DNA from: Thermacetogenium phaeum DSM 12270
GTDB lineage: Bacteria; Bacillota; DSM-12270; Thermacetogeniales; Thermacetogeniaceae
DNA length: 64,000 nt
Direction: 5' to 3'
Assembly: GCF_000305935.1 (NCBI RefSeq)
Contig: NC_018870.1
Location: 2,875,058-2,939,057 of the forward strand
The translations under genes were made by a program, and so were the position numbers. How positions within the stretch are numbered: position 1 is the stretch's first letter; every line of letters starts with the position of its first letter. The notes below the pieces were generated by a model. That model ran no database searches. It was given only the letters and a program-made list of their open reading frames with translations, and was not told the DNA's origin. Positions 34,433 through 43,336 of the stretch are shown piece after piece.

Positions 34433-35152
34433 CCGGTCGGATACGGTGCCTGCGGAATGTATGTTGCCGTGCCCCAGGTGCTTGCTCCGCCGGTTTCTGC
34501 TCTTAGCCTCCAGCCTGTTGATGTCATCTGTGCTCCCCAGCACCACCAGGATATCCTTCTCCTCCAGCACCTGATCGGCACCCGGAGAGACAATAACCTC
34601 TTTGCCCCGGCGGATTGCCAGCACCGTAACACCGTACCTGGCACGCAGACCAGCATCCCCCATCGAAAGACCGATGAGCCCTTCGGGGACCTGCATTTCA
34701 ATAATGCTGTATTCCGAAGACAGGTCAATATAATCGATTAGATTTGTAGAAACCAGGCAATGGGCCACCCGCACCCCCATATCCCGTTCCGGGTAGACCA
34801 CCCTGTCGGCACCTACTTTTTCCAGTACCTTGCCGTGCAGGTCGTCCATGGCCTTGGCGACAACACGCTTCACTCCCAGTTCCTTCAACTGCACCGTAAC
34901 CAAAATGCTGGCATGTAAATTTCCACCAATACCCACAATTACCGTATCAAAGTTCCTGATACCCAGCGACTTAACGGCTTCGAAATCCAGAGCATCCACC
35001 TGAACGGCGTGTGTTACATCATGCATGATATCCTCAATCTGATTCTTATCGATATCGACGGCCAGCACCTCATAACCCATCCGGGAAAGCGTACGGGCAA
35101 CACTTCCCCCGAACCTTCCTACCCCGATTACGGCAAACTGCTTTCTTTCCAT
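34427..35152 (-). CDS. ktrA: Potassium uptake regulatory subunit KtrA
   Basis: 241 residues. A single RCK-N unit (QFAVIGVGRFGGSVARTLSR, with VLAVDIDKNQIEDIMHDVTH) and RCK-C unit (IIEMQVPEGLIGLSMGDAGL, ILVVLGSTDDINRLE), the KtrA layout. It binds nucleotides and c-di-AMP and gates KtrB. The last 20 residues (HLGHGNIHSAGTVSDRN) look non-native and run into the ahcY relic. Its partner ktrB lies 2.6 kb upstream on the same strand, separated by an IS607-type element. The ribosome site is weak (CCAGGTTTCAG). Confidence 0.9.
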   Translation of the reverse strand: MERKQFAVIGVGRFGGSVARTLSRMGYEVLAVDIDKNQIEDIMHDVTHAVQVDALDFEAVKSLGIRNFDTVIVGIGGNLHASILVTVQLKELGVKRVVAKAMDDLHGKVLEKVGADRVVYPERDMGVRVAHCLVSTNLIDYIDLSSEYSIIEMQVPEGLIGLSMGDAGLRARYGVTVLAIRRGKEVIVSPGADQVLEEKDILVVLGSTDDINRLEAKSRNRRSKHLGHGNIHSAGTVSDRN

Positions 35153-35159
35153 CTGAAAC

Positions 35160-35461
35160 CTGGTTCAAAAAACTTGACTGTTTTTATCTCCAGCCAAGCC
35201 GGCCCCCAGACCAGGTTTTCGCCTCCTTTCGGATATTTGATTTGCCCTCCGAGGGGCAGGGCGATAGGGGACCTCGGCCCGGGAGTCCCACCCGGACGGG
35301 AGTGCTACACCGGAAGGGCACAACCGGCACGGACCGCCCACGCGGGGAAACTCAACTTCCACCTAAGTTGTGCCGACCTCCCGGTGGGGAACCATTCCCG
35401 CCTCCCGCGTCCTGTTAGGACGCCTACCGGTTTGTCCGACATCGACACCGGCTAAACGGGG
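35160..35461 (-). ncRNA. Candidate omega RNA (reRNA) of the IS607 TnpB
   Basis: The 300 bases directly downstream of tnpB are GC-rich and fold well: GGCGGGAATGGTTCCC-type and CGGGTGGGACTCCCGGG hairpins, GCCGGTTGTGCC pairs and CCTCGGAGGGC near the end. TnpB genes typically end inside or just before the omega RNA that guides them, with the guide lying beyond the element end. No protein frame is supported. Exact ends, and so the guide, cannot be set without a second copy. Confidence 0.55.
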
Positions 35462-37150
35462 TCACCGCAACGCCAGGGCCAACTCCTTGAAGTCGTGCCA
35501 GACGGAGTAGAACTGCATCTGCTGCTGCCGAGTGAGGCCGTTGTGTAAAGGGAGTTTCCCGTCCAGATGCTTCAAGATAGCCCCAACCCTGCGGGTCATC
35601 CCTCTTCCTTCCCTCGGTGTATAAGGATCAACCTTCTGGGTCAGGTTTTGCTTAATTTGGGCTACCAGATGTCTGAGTTCTTTCGTTACCCGTTCCTTAA
35701 AACCCATAGCTCGACGGCCTATGCTCAATGCCGCCGCACAGTGCACAGGAACGGCGTAACGCTCCATGTACTTCCAGCGACCGATGGTGGAAGTGTGCCG
35801 GGCGGGCACGAGCTTGAAGGGCACCCCTTCCTTGACGGCCCTTCTGCACACGGCTTCTACCATCTTCGCAAAAGGAAAGTTGGAAGCCATGCGGTTGAAC
35901 TTTTTGTTGGTATCCAGATGTTCCTTGCCGAAATCCAGATTCTCCAGGACTACGGGTTTGCCTAAGAAGAAAGCCACGTCCACGACCACTTTGGCCAGGA
36001 CGCCTATCAGGTAGCTACGCCGGAAGCCGGATGCATATGCCAAGTCGGGTACTCTGATGTACAGAAAGCCGTTAGGGTAAGTGATGACCTGAAACTCTCC
36101 TTCGTACTTGCCCAGGTTGCTGGGATGGGGAACGCTGAAGCCCTTCGGCCACGGCTCCGGTTGGCCGGACACACCGACGTTGCACAGGGCCACGCCATCA
36201 GGGTTCGTGTCCAGAGCTAGGCAGCCTTTTGAAAAATCAGGTTCCGGCGCCTCGCCCAGGTCAAATGTAAGATGCACAAGGTAACGTCCATCCAGGGTGC
36301 GGACCAGCTCTACCGCATAGGGCAACCTCATAGCCAGCCATATCCGCACCAGTTCGCGGTGCTTTTCCGGCAGCCACAGCCTGCCCTCTACCCTGGGAGC
36401 ACGGCTCATCTTCGGACGGCCAAGTTTATCCGTGCCTGTCTGTTCGGAAAGGTGGGATATGGAGACAGCCAAGCGGAAGTCTTGCCCGTCAAATGATACC
36501 TTGATGTTGGGGTTGCCGCCTTTAGTTTCGTCGCCCCGGGAGTAGAGGCGGTTTTTGCGGGCGGCCCGCCACTCCTCCCGCGCGGCGCGGCCCCTGCAGA
36601 CCTTTTCCCAAAGTTTTCTGCCGCCAAAGACTACCTTTGGTATCGTGCCATTCTCACGGTGAACCTCAAGCTCGGCCAGCTTCTTCTCTAAAGATGCTAC
36701 CCGGTTGTTCCGCCCCTTGACCACCAGGCGGAGCTTTTCAACAATGTCTAAGGCAGCCCCTTTCTCCTCTGCTTTCGCCAGCTTCCTCATGGCCCGACCG
36801 AGCTTCCTCCTCGCCCGGCCCAACTTGTTTTCCGTTTCCTCAATTTCCAGCTCCAGAAGTTCTTTCCGGGAGTCCAGCACGCCTTGCGCCTTAAGCCTGG
36901 CGTCATCCACATACCGGGAATTAAGCCCAAAAATTTCCTGCCCCAGCTTTTTGATTTCATCACGGGAAACGCCTTCCAGGAGCCGGTTGAAGGCCCACCG
37001 CATACAGGCGCAGAAGAGCCGCATCTCCGTCTCAAAAGGGGCTTCCCCGCCACGGCTCAACTTAGAAGACCGGAAGGCTGGGTAAATTTCCGGGAAGAAC
37101 TCCCCGCACACTGTCATTCTAAATTTGTCCTTCTTGTGTTTCTTCGGCAT
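35462..37150 (-). CDS. tnpB: TnpB-related protein of an IS607-type element
   Basis: 562 residues. The basic N-terminus and long coiled region (about 85-170) precede a RuvC-like half with LALDTNPDGVALCNVG (D314) and VVLENLDFGKEHLDTNKKFN (E403). The usual C-terminal zinc finger (CxxC...CxxC) is missing, and where TnpBs have DxNAA this one has VHCAAALSIGRRAMGFKERV (around 470). The third RuvC acid is therefore absent or relocated, a known variant of large IS607-type TnpBs. It may be an altered RNA-guided nuclease or a DNA-binding-only protein. The tnpA beside it is broken. Confidence 0.85.
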   Translation of the reverse strand: MPKKHKKDKFRMTVCGEFFPEIYPAFRSSKLSRGGEAPFETEMRLFCACMRWAFNRLLEGVSRDEIKKLGQEIFGLNSRYVDDARLKAQGVLDSRKELLELEIEETENKLGRARRKLGRAMRKLAKAEEKGAALDIVEKLRLVVKGRNNRVASLEKKLAELEVHRENGTIPKVVFGGRKLWEKVCRGRAAREEWRAARKNRLYSRGDETKGGNPNIKVSFDGQDFRLAVSISHLSEQTGTDKLGRPKMSRAPRVEGRLWLPEKHRELVRIWLAMRLPYAVELVRTLDGRYLVHLTFDLGEAPEPDFSKGCLALDTNPDGVALCNVGVSGQPEPWPKGFSVPHPSNLGKYEGEFQVITYPNGFLYIRVPDLAYASGFRRSYLIGVLAKVVVDVAFFLGKPVVLENLDFGKEHLDTNKKFNRMASNFPFAKMVEAVCRRAVKEGVPFKLVPARHTSTIGRWKYMERYAVPVHCAAALSIGRRAMGFKERVTKELRHLVAQIKQNLTQKVDPYTPREGRGMTRRVGAILKHLDGKLPLHNGLTRQQQMQFYSVWHDFKELALALR

Positions 37151-37655
37151 CCCTTATCAGCTCCCGGAAGCCCTGCCGGATTTTCCTGCCTCCCCTTGCG
37201 CCATACAGCCGGGCCGAAAAAGAAGTCACTATCGCTAACAAATCCCGGACCAGTTCCGTATGCACGTTCTCAGGCTCTTTCTGCGAAGTGATTTCTATTT
37301 AAGCACCCGTTCCAATCCCCGACGGTTGGTTTAAACCAGAAGCCACATCCGAATACTCCGCCACTACACAGTAGCCCTTCTCCCGCGCGTATACCCGCAG
37401 CCTCTCCATCTGGCGCTCCAGATTTCCGGCATCAGCCTGCTTCTTTGTAGATTCCCGGGCGTATAAAACGACCGCATCCGACTCCGCCTTTATCCCTCCC
37501 GTTCCTAAAATGCGGTTGATTTCCTCCACCGGGTATCTCCGCTGGCCGCTGGGCAGCCGCACGGGCCTGATTAACCCTTGCTTTTCCCATGCCCGGAGCC
37601 TGTTCGGGTGTACGCCTAATCTCTTTGCCGCTTCTCCAATAGATAAAAGTTCCAT
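37119..37655 (-). pseudogene. tnpA: IS607-type serine recombinase TnpA, internally deleted
   Basis: ATG at 37655 starts MELLSIGEAAKRLGVHPNRL, a MerR-like helix-turn-helix, then VVLYARESTKKQADAGNLER with the catalytic serine region and ADYSDVASGLN-like text. The frame stops at 37299. Another frame then gives the true C-terminus (ELVRDLLAIVTSFSARLYGA, RGGRKIRQGFRELIRDAEE) to a stop at 37119. About 45 residues in the middle of the catalytic domain are lost. The end overlaps the tnpB start by 32 bases, the native arrangement. Confidence 0.85.
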
Positions 37656-37729
37656 ACTTCTATGGTAGCAAAATAGTTAAGTATAGTCTATTACAGTACA
37701 GTTTCTTGAAGCTGCTGCAAACCTCCTTA

Positions 37730-39121
37730 TTAACCGACGATGATTTTTTCTTCTGGATAATGGAAGCCCAACTGGTCCCGATGCTGCCAGATGGCCAGAG
37801 CCAGTGTCAGGGGGCCGACACGCCCCGCATACATTGTGAGGCTTATAAGAATCCGCCCGATCTCGCTCAAATCCGGCGTAATACCCGTGGTCAGCCCAAC
37901 GGTACCGAAAGCGGATGTTGTTTCAAAGAGGATGTCCAGGAAGGTAGCCTTTTCGGTTATTGTCAGAATCATTGTCACAGTTGCTATCAGCGAGACGGCA
38001 AGCATGGTTATAGCCAACGCTTTGAATATGATATCCTGGGTAATACTCCTCTCAAAAGCCCCGACATCAATCTCTCCCCGCACCACCGACCAGGTGGCAA
38101 TCAGAAGGGTGCCGAAGGTCGTCGTCTTGATGCCGCCGCCGGTACTGCCCGGTGACGCTCCGATGAACATCAGCATAACAATGAAAAACTGGGTGGCTCC
38201 GCGCAGGCTGCTGATACTCAACGTATTGTAACCCGCGGTGCGCGGAGTGACCGCCTGGAAGAAGGATGCCAGAAAAGTACCCAGGGGTGTTAAACCCCTT
38301 AAGGTATTATCCCTTTCCAGGAGCCAGATTACTGCCGTGGCTGCCACAACAAGCACCAGGGTGATGGTTATGACCAGCTTGGAGTGTAAGGACAGCCTGG
38401 AAAACCGCCGGTGGGCGGCAACATCCCTGATTACCACAAACCCCAGTCCCCCCAGGATAATCAGCGCCGGAATGGTGAGGGATACTACGGGATCCTCCTT
38501 AAAAGCGGTCAGGCTGGAGAAGGGGCCGGAGACCGTCCCGAATAAATCGAAACCGGCATTGCAAAAAGCGGAAATGGCGTGAAAGAATCCGTAGTAAATC
38601 CCCTTCGCCCAACCGAAGTCCTGGATAAAACGCAGGGATAGGATAAGACCACCGGTACCCTCGATCAGAATGGTCATTTTGATAATGCTCTTCACCAAAC
38701 TGACCACCCCCTCCAGCCGTATGGCGTTCAATCCCTCCTGGATGAGAAGCCTTTCCCTGAGGTTGATCTTCTTGCCTATGAGCATGGCAAAGAGGGTCGT
38801 CATGGTCATGATACCCAACCCCCCTGCCTGGATCAGCCCGAGGATCACCAACTGACCGAAGAGGGAATAATGGGTGGCGGTGTCCACAACCACCAGCCCG
38901 GTCACGCAAACAGCGGAGGTCGCAGTAAAAAAGGCGGTAATCAAAGGTGTGGCCTGCCCCTCGCGCGCCGCCACCGGAAGCATCAAGAGGAATGTCCCCA
39001 TCATGATGAGGGCTGCAAAGCCGAACACAAGAATCTGGGCAGGCGTGAAGCGGCCGAAAATCTTCCTCAGATATACCGTGCGCCTTCGCTTACTATTTTC
39101 AATAAAAATAATTCGCTGCAT
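37730..39121 (-). CDS. ktrB: Potassium transporter membrane subunit KtrB
   Basis: 463 residues, about eight to ten membrane segments, with GGAGG six bases before the ATG. SKT pore loops: TATSAVCVTGLVVVDTATHY, HAISAFCNAGFDLFGTVSG, QAVTPRTAGYNTLSISSL and TSAFGTVGLTTGITPDLS; ASPGSTGGGIKTTTFGTLL follows the third. It is a K+ (often Na+-coupled) channel gated by KtrA. It has its own strong promoter and an attenuator-like leader. The IS607-type element now separates it from ktrA. Confidence 0.93.
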   Translation of the reverse strand: MQRIIFIENSKRRRTVYLRKIFGRFTPAQILVFGFAALIMMGTFLLMLPVAAREGQATPLITAFFTATSAVCVTGLVVVDTATHYSLFGQLVILGLIQAGGLGIMTMTTLFAMLIGKKINLRERLLIQEGLNAIRLEGVVSLVKSIIKMTILIEGTGGLILSLRFIQDFGWAKGIYYGFFHAISAFCNAGFDLFGTVSGPFSSLTAFKEDPVVSLTIPALIILGGLGFVVIRDVAAHRRFSRLSLHSKLVITITLVLVVAATAVIWLLERDNTLRGLTPLGTFLASFFQAVTPRTAGYNTLSISSLRGATQFFIVMLMFIGASPGSTGGGIKTTTFGTLLIATWSVVRGEIDVGAFERSITQDIIFKALAITMLAVSLIATVTMILTITEKATFLDILFETTSAFGTVGLTTGITPDLSEIGRILISLTMYAGRVGPLTLALAIWQHRDQLGFHYPEEKIIVG

Positions 39122-39210
39122 GTGCAGCCTCCGTAGTATGCATTTATCCGTAGTGTGTATTTAATAGAACGAGTTATGCAGGAGCCGCCAGGGGCAGCAG
39201 GAGTCTTCTA

Positions 39211-39293
39211 ATAAAAAAGAGCATGGCAATAATACCATACTGCTGCCGGGATTATATCTCAACCAACACCACACAAACCAGCAAGATGCTCTT
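39211..39293 (-). promoter_or_regulatory. Terminator-like hairpin in the ktrB leader (possible attenuator)
   Basis: Downstream of the promoter, AAGAGCAT (39293-39286) and ATGCTCTT (39224-39217) can pair around a 61-base loop and run into TTTTTTAT. The loop holds a second small hairpin (GGCAGCAGTATGGTATTATTGCC partly paired). About 90 bases remain before the ktrB ATG. Premature termination under some conditions would fit a K+-controlled gene. It does not match the ydaO or other riboswitch patterns I know. Confidence 0.45.
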
Positions 39294-39320
39294 CCAGATT
39301 TATGCTTGCCTTCGCGTACG

Positions 39321-39349
39321 AGTATAGGGAATAAAAGCCGGAATGTCAA
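39321..39349 (-). promoter_or_regulatory. Sigma-A promoter of ktrB
   Basis: On the minus strand TTGACA, exactly 17 bases, TATACT. Transcription would start about 190 bases before the ktrB ATG, leaving a long leader. No other feature is recognised in the gap to bofA. Confidence 0.85.
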
Positions 39350-39543
39350 TAAAAACCACCGCCTACCCGTTTATAAGCGTGCATCCAAGAAGCTCTGCAT
39401 AAAGGATTGCCGGCTGGCAGGTAAGCGAAGGCCTGCAAGAAACGCCCTTAGATTGCCATACAAATTCCTTCCGTTCAACGGCCAACCGCCGTCCGCCGTC
39501 AAATGGACGATTCCGGCGTTGCCGCCCTCTTCCGGCATGGCAC

Positions 39544-39804
39544 CTACCCCGCTACCGCCTTCAAAGCCAATAGCAGCAGCAAACCGGGGAGGCCCAGCAA
39601 ACCCACCGCCGCAGCGCTTACCGGATTGAGGCCCAGCGTCCACCCAAAGGCTCCGGTGCAGGCATTGACCAGGAGCAGCACCAGCCCGCCGCAGAGCAAG
39701 CGAAGCCCTAAGGACAGAAACAGGCGCAGCGGCCCCCACAAGGCCTGTCCCACCAGAAACAACAAAAAGATGCCGAACAGCACCCCCAGAATGCTCCCGA
39801 TCAT
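39544..39804 (-). CDS. bofA: Sigma-K processing regulator BofA
   Basis: 86 residues; the ATG overlaps the upstream yaaL stop (ATGA). Hydrophobic with two or three membrane spans (LGVLFGIFLLFLVGQALWGP, LRLFLSLGLRLLCGGLVLLL) and the family end NACTGAFGWTLGLNPVSAAAVGLLGLPG split over 47-75. BofA holds the SpoIVFB protease inactive in the outer forespore membrane until the engulfment checkpoint. The recR-yaaL-bofA order is ancestral. Confidence 0.9.
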   Translation of the reverse strand: MIGSILGVLFGIFLLFLVGQALWGPLRLFLSLGLRLLCGGLVLLLVNACTGAFGWTLGLNPVSAAAVGLLGLPGLLLLLALKAVAG

Positions 39805-40103
39805 AGACCTTCCTCCCAGGCCTGCTCCCTCTCCCGGACCCTCTTCCAGAGATAAACGTAGCGCTTTTCCGCAGCCTTCAGGGAAAGGATGGCGTAGTCC
39901 ACGAGATCGGGGTCCGACACCTGCTCAAAAAAATTGCGCGCCGCCACCCACTCCTGGTGTGCATCGGCCAGCGCAAGATAGTCGTCGTTGTATTTGTTCT
40001 TGCCCTTGCGGAAGAAATCCGAAAGGCTGCGGCACTGATCGGTAAGCCAGTTGACCACGGCAGACACCCCCTCGGACGATTGAGCCCTCTTTTTTCTTAA
40101 CAT
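39801..40103 (-). CDS. yaaL: DUF2508 protein YaaL
   Basis: 100 residues from the ATG at 40103. Charged helical protein with WVAARNFFEQVSDPDLVDYA and AILSLKAAEKRYVYLWKRVR, the DUF2508 pattern of Bacillus YaaL (function unknown). Position between recR and bofA confirms the call. The ribosome site is weak. Confidence 0.85.
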   Translation of the reverse strand: MLRKKRAQSSEGVSAVVNWLTDQCRSLSDFFRKGKNKYNDDYLALADAHQEWVAARNFFEQVSDPDLVDYAILSLKAAEKRYVYLWKRVREREQAWEEGL

Positions 40104-40165
40104 TATATGAAGAAGGGTGCCCGATGATGAAAGCAAAAGTTAAGGGCTGCCTGCCGTTCCATTAA

Positions 40166-40765
40166 TTAGATCTCCTGCCTCCCCAGCAGAGACCGGCTCA
40201 GGGTAGCCGTATCGGCGAATTCCAGATCTCCCCCTACGGGCAGGCCGTGGGCAATCCTGGTGACCTTTAATCCCATCGGCTTCAACAAACCGGCCAGGTA
40301 GAGAGCGGTGGCCTCCCCCTCCACATTGGGGTTGGTGGCCAGGATCACCTCCCGGACACCCCCCCGGCGCAGGCGCGCCAGCAGCTCTCCGATCCGGAGA
40401 TCTTCCGGCCCCACCCCGTCCATCGGGGAAAGCGCCCCGTGCAGAACATGGTAAAGCCCTTTATACTCCCCGGTGCGCTCAAAGGCCATGATGTCGCGCG
40501 GCCACTCGATCACGCAGAGGAGGGAGCGATCCCGGCTTTCGTCACGGCAAAAAGCGCAGGGCTCTACATCCGTCAGGTTGCCGCAGATGGAGCAGAAAAA
40601 GATTTTCTCCCGCGCCTCCATAATCGCCCGGGCGAGCTGCTCCGCCTCACCGGCAGGCGCATGCAGAAGATGCAGGGCCAGACGCTGAGCGGTTTTCGGG
40701 CCGATCCCCGGCAACCGGCGCAGAGCTTCAATCAGGGCCGCCAGCGGCTCCGGATAGAGCAGCAA
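40166..40765 (-). CDS. recR: Recombination mediator RecR
   Basis: 199 residues from a TTG. Helix-hairpin-helix ([20 protein letters not shown]), a zinc finger [16 protein letters not shown] (about 58-73), a Toprim domain ([20 protein letters not shown]) and the Walker-like C-terminus ([20 protein letters not shown]). With RecO it loads RecA at gaps. Ancestral order with ybaB and dnaX. Confidence 0.95.
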   Translation of the reverse strand: MLLYPEPLAALIEALRRLPGIGPKTAQRLALHLLHAPAGEAEQLARAIMEAREKIFFCSICGNLTDVEPCAFCRDESRDRSLLCVIEWPRDIMAFERTGEYKGLYHVLHGALSPMDGVGPEDLRIGELLARLRRGGVREVILATNPNVEGEATALYLAGLLKPMGLKVTRIAHGLPVGGDLEFADTATLSRSLLGRQEI

Positions 40766-40783
40766 AAACGCTCACCCGCACTT

Positions 40784-41101
40784 CTAAAACAGCCCTGGGA
40801 TCTTGATCCCGCCGGTTACCTTTTCCAGTTCCTCCGACGCCCTGGCCCGGGCGTTCTTCAGGGCTTCATTGACGGCGGTCAGCACCAGGTCCTCCAGCAG
40901 CGAAGGATCGTCGGGGTCTATCGCCGCCGGGTCGATCTTCACTTCCTGGATCTCCTGATGGCAGTTGGACACCACCCGGACGGCGCCCCCTCCGGCGCTC
41001 CCTTCGACGTGGATATCCCCCAGCTCCTGCTGGACGCGCGCCATTTCCGCCTGCATCTTCTGCACCTGTTTCATCATCTTCTGCATGTTGCCAAAACCCA
41101 C
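40784..41101 (-). CDS. ebfC: YbaB/EbfC nucleoid-associated protein
   Basis: 105 residues from a GTG at 41101 (GAGGGCGAT upstream), beginning two bases after the dnaX stop. Typical start MGFGNMQKMMKQVQKMQAEM, then GDIHVEGSAGGGAVRVVSNC and LEDLVLTAVNEALKNARARA. It is a DNA-binding homodimer found beside dnaX and recR in most bacteria. Confidence 0.94.
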   Translation of the reverse strand: MGFGNMQKMMKQVQKMQAEMARVQQELGDIHVEGSAGGGAVRVVSNCHQEIQEVKIDPAAIDPDDPSLLEDLVLTAVNEALKNARARASEELEKVTGGIKIPGLF

Positions 41102-41102
41102 A

Positions 41103-42983
41103 TCAATCGCCCTCCTCAATCCTTTTGATGACCTTGCCGTTAAAAAGCGTTAGAGCCAGACTCACCGGATCGTCACCGGTGAGGGGAGCTTCCCCATTGA
41201 CCCACCGGGAAACAGGGCTCTCCGGGGACTGCTTCTTCTGGGGAGCATCTCTCTTCTCCTCCCGGCCTTTTTCCTCCGGCCGGGTGCTGCCGCCTTTCGG
41301 CACCAGCGCCAGCTCCAGAGAATAGCCCCCCTCCCTCAGGGCCTCGCAGAGCGCCCTGCGGTTCTCCTCCTTTTGTTCGATGATATCGCAGTAGATGGAA
41401 GGGGCCTCCACCACTAGGGTGCTGCCTTCGATGCGCAGCCCACACTCCGGCAGAACTCTGGAGAGGAGGGGGTGGCTGCCCACCCTTTTGATGAGGACGT
41501 TCCGGATCGCCGCCGGATCTGGCTCTTTGTTCTCACCGCCGGGGGGATCCCTCAGAAGCTCCTCCCGGTCAAAACCGCGCAGCCCCTCTTGCTCCTGCCC
41601 GCTCTCAGTGGGCACCGCCCCCCGCTTCTCCTCCCGTTTGCAGGAAGGGGCTCCCTCGACTGCGGCGGGATGACACCGCAGCTCCTCGGATTCGGCCTTA
41701 TCGCCGGATCCCGGCGGGGCTGCCCCTCCCGCTCCCTCCAGAGCAGCCTGAGGCATCCCTCTACCTTCACCGGTCGCCGCAGGCGCTGCCGGCACCCTTT
41801 GGCGGATCTTTGCGCTCCTTTCACCATCCAACCCCTGCTGCTGCCCGCCGCCTCCCCCCCCTCCGGCCGCAGCCGGACGAGAGGCAGGAACTGCCGCAGG
41901 CCGCTTCCCGGACAGGGCATCCTCCCTTCCCTCCCTTAGGGCACCCTCACCTGCAGCCCTGACGCCATCAACAACCCGCAGCAGGGCCAGCTCCAGGATC
42001 AGGTCCGGCCGGGCACTCCCGCGCATCTCCACCTCGGCACCGGCAATCTCCCGCAAGAAGCGGACATACAGCCTTTTATCCGGCGCTCCCACCCCCTCTT
42101 CGAAGAGCAGGTCGCGCAGGCGATCGGCCAGCTGCAGCAAGGCCCGGCGCGGCTCATACCCCCGGGCGAAAAGGCCGTCCAGCTGCTCCATCAGTGCGGG
42201 AACATCCCCGCCGGCAACCGCAGCGATGAGCCCATCCAAAACCTCCTGACGCGGGGCCCCGGTCAGCATCTCGACATCCTCAAGCCTGATCCGCCCCCCG
42301 GCGAAGCTCGCCGCCTGGTCGAGCAGCCCCAGGGCATCCCGCAGGGCACCCCCAGCCTGGCGGCTGATCAAGTCCAGGGCGGCATCCTCGGCCTCCCAAC
42401 CCTTCTCCCGGGCGATCCGGGCGAGGTGGCCTTTGATCAGGGAGCGGTCGAGCCGGCGGAAGTCGAAGCGCTGGCAGCGGGAGAGGATGGTCAGAGGAAC
42501 CTTCTGCGCTTCGGTCGTGGCGAGGATAAAAACGGCGTGGGCAGGGGGCTCCTCCAGCGTCTTCAAGAGGGCGTTAAAGGCCTCTCCTGTCAGCATATGC
42601 ACCTCATCGATGATGTAAACCTTATATCTCCCCCCTCCGGGGGCCATGCCGACCTTCTGCCGGAGTTCGCGGATCTCCTCGATCCCGCGGTGGGAGGCGG
42701 CATCCATCTCGATGACATTGAGGGATATCCCGGCGCTGATGCTGCGGCAGGAGGGGCAGCGGTTGCAGGGCTCCCCATTCTGGAGGTCGGTGCAGTTGAG
42801 CGCCCTGGCCAGAATGCGGGCGGTGCTGGTTTTTCCCGTCCCCCGGGGGCCGCAGAAAAGATAGGCATGAGCGATCCGCCCGAGCACAACGGCATTCTTC
42901 AGGGTGCGGCTGACGTGCTCCTGCCCGATGACATCCCGAAAAAGCTGCGGCCGCCATTCCCTGTACAAAGCGAGCTGCTCCAT
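41103..42983 (-). CDS. dnaX: DNA polymerase III gamma/tau subunit
   Basis: 626 residues from the ATG at 42983 with AAGGAGG eight bases upstream. AAA+ clamp-loader motor: Walker A GPRGTGKT at 45-52, zinc module Cys64/73/76/79, KVYIIDEVHMLTGEAFNALL (Walker B) and a Ser-Arg-Cys sensor (LTILSRCQRFDFRRLDRSLI). Residues about 360-480 are a low-complexity Ala/Gly/Glu linker, and the C-terminal tau part binds the polymerase. It works with HolB from this same window. Confidence 0.96.
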   Translation of the reverse strand: MEQLALYREWRPQLFRDVIGQEHVSRTLKNAVVLGRIAHAYLFCGPRGTGKTSTARILARALNCTDLQNGEPCNRCPSCRSISAGISLNVIEMDAASHRGIEEIRELRQKVGMAPGGGRYKVYIIDEVHMLTGEAFNALLKTLEEPPAHAVFILATTEAQKVPLTILSRCQRFDFRRLDRSLIKGHLARIAREKGWEAEDAALDLISRQAGGALRDALGLLDQAASFAGGRIRLEDVEMLTGAPRQEVLDGLIAAVAGGDVPALMEQLDGLFARGYEPRRALLQLADRLRDLLFEEGVGAPDKRLYVRFLREIAGAEVEMRGSARPDLILELALLRVVDGVRAAGEGALREGREDALSGKRPAAVPASRPAAAGGGGGGGQQQGLDGERSAKIRQRVPAAPAATGEGRGMPQAALEGAGGAAPPGSGDKAESEELRCHPAAVEGAPSCKREEKRGAVPTESGQEQEGLRGFDREELLRDPPGGENKEPDPAAIRNVLIKRVGSHPLLSRVLPECGLRIEGSTLVVEAPSIYCDIIEQKEENRRALCEALREGGYSLELALVPKGGSTRPEEKGREEKRDAPQKKQSPESPVSRWVNGEAPLTGDDPVSLALTLFNGKVIKRIEEGD

Positions 42984-43290
42984 CCCTGCAGCCTCCTTTC
43001 CCGGCTCCGGAAGCCGCGCCCCCTTTCTGCCTGCACCTCCACTGACAAGCGGTCGCAGACACACCAGGCACGGGGTGGCCTTTTCCAAAAATTAATATAG
43101 TATACTTACCGGCAAATCGCAACAAAAAAGCGCCCGGCTGCCAACGCAGGGCAGCGCAGGTGAGCTCTTTAAAAGACCCACCGCCCTTCGAAAGCGTTGC
43201 GGCGTCCCCTTTTCCGGACGGCCATGCGCACTCCAGGTTCGAGCCAACGCCGGCTAACAACAGCTGTTTCCTGCGGGCTCTTTCTTATAC

Positions 43291-43318
43291 AAAAAAAGTG
43301 GCTTTTCATGCCACTTTT
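43291..43318 (-). terminator. Terminator of the SRP RNA
   Basis: On the minus strand AAAAGTGGC, loop ATGAAAA, GCCACTTTTTTT; a perfect nine-pair stem with a T-run, about 20 bases past the RNA end. Confidence 0.92.
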
Positions 43319-43336
43319 GCCATCCTCAAATTTAAT

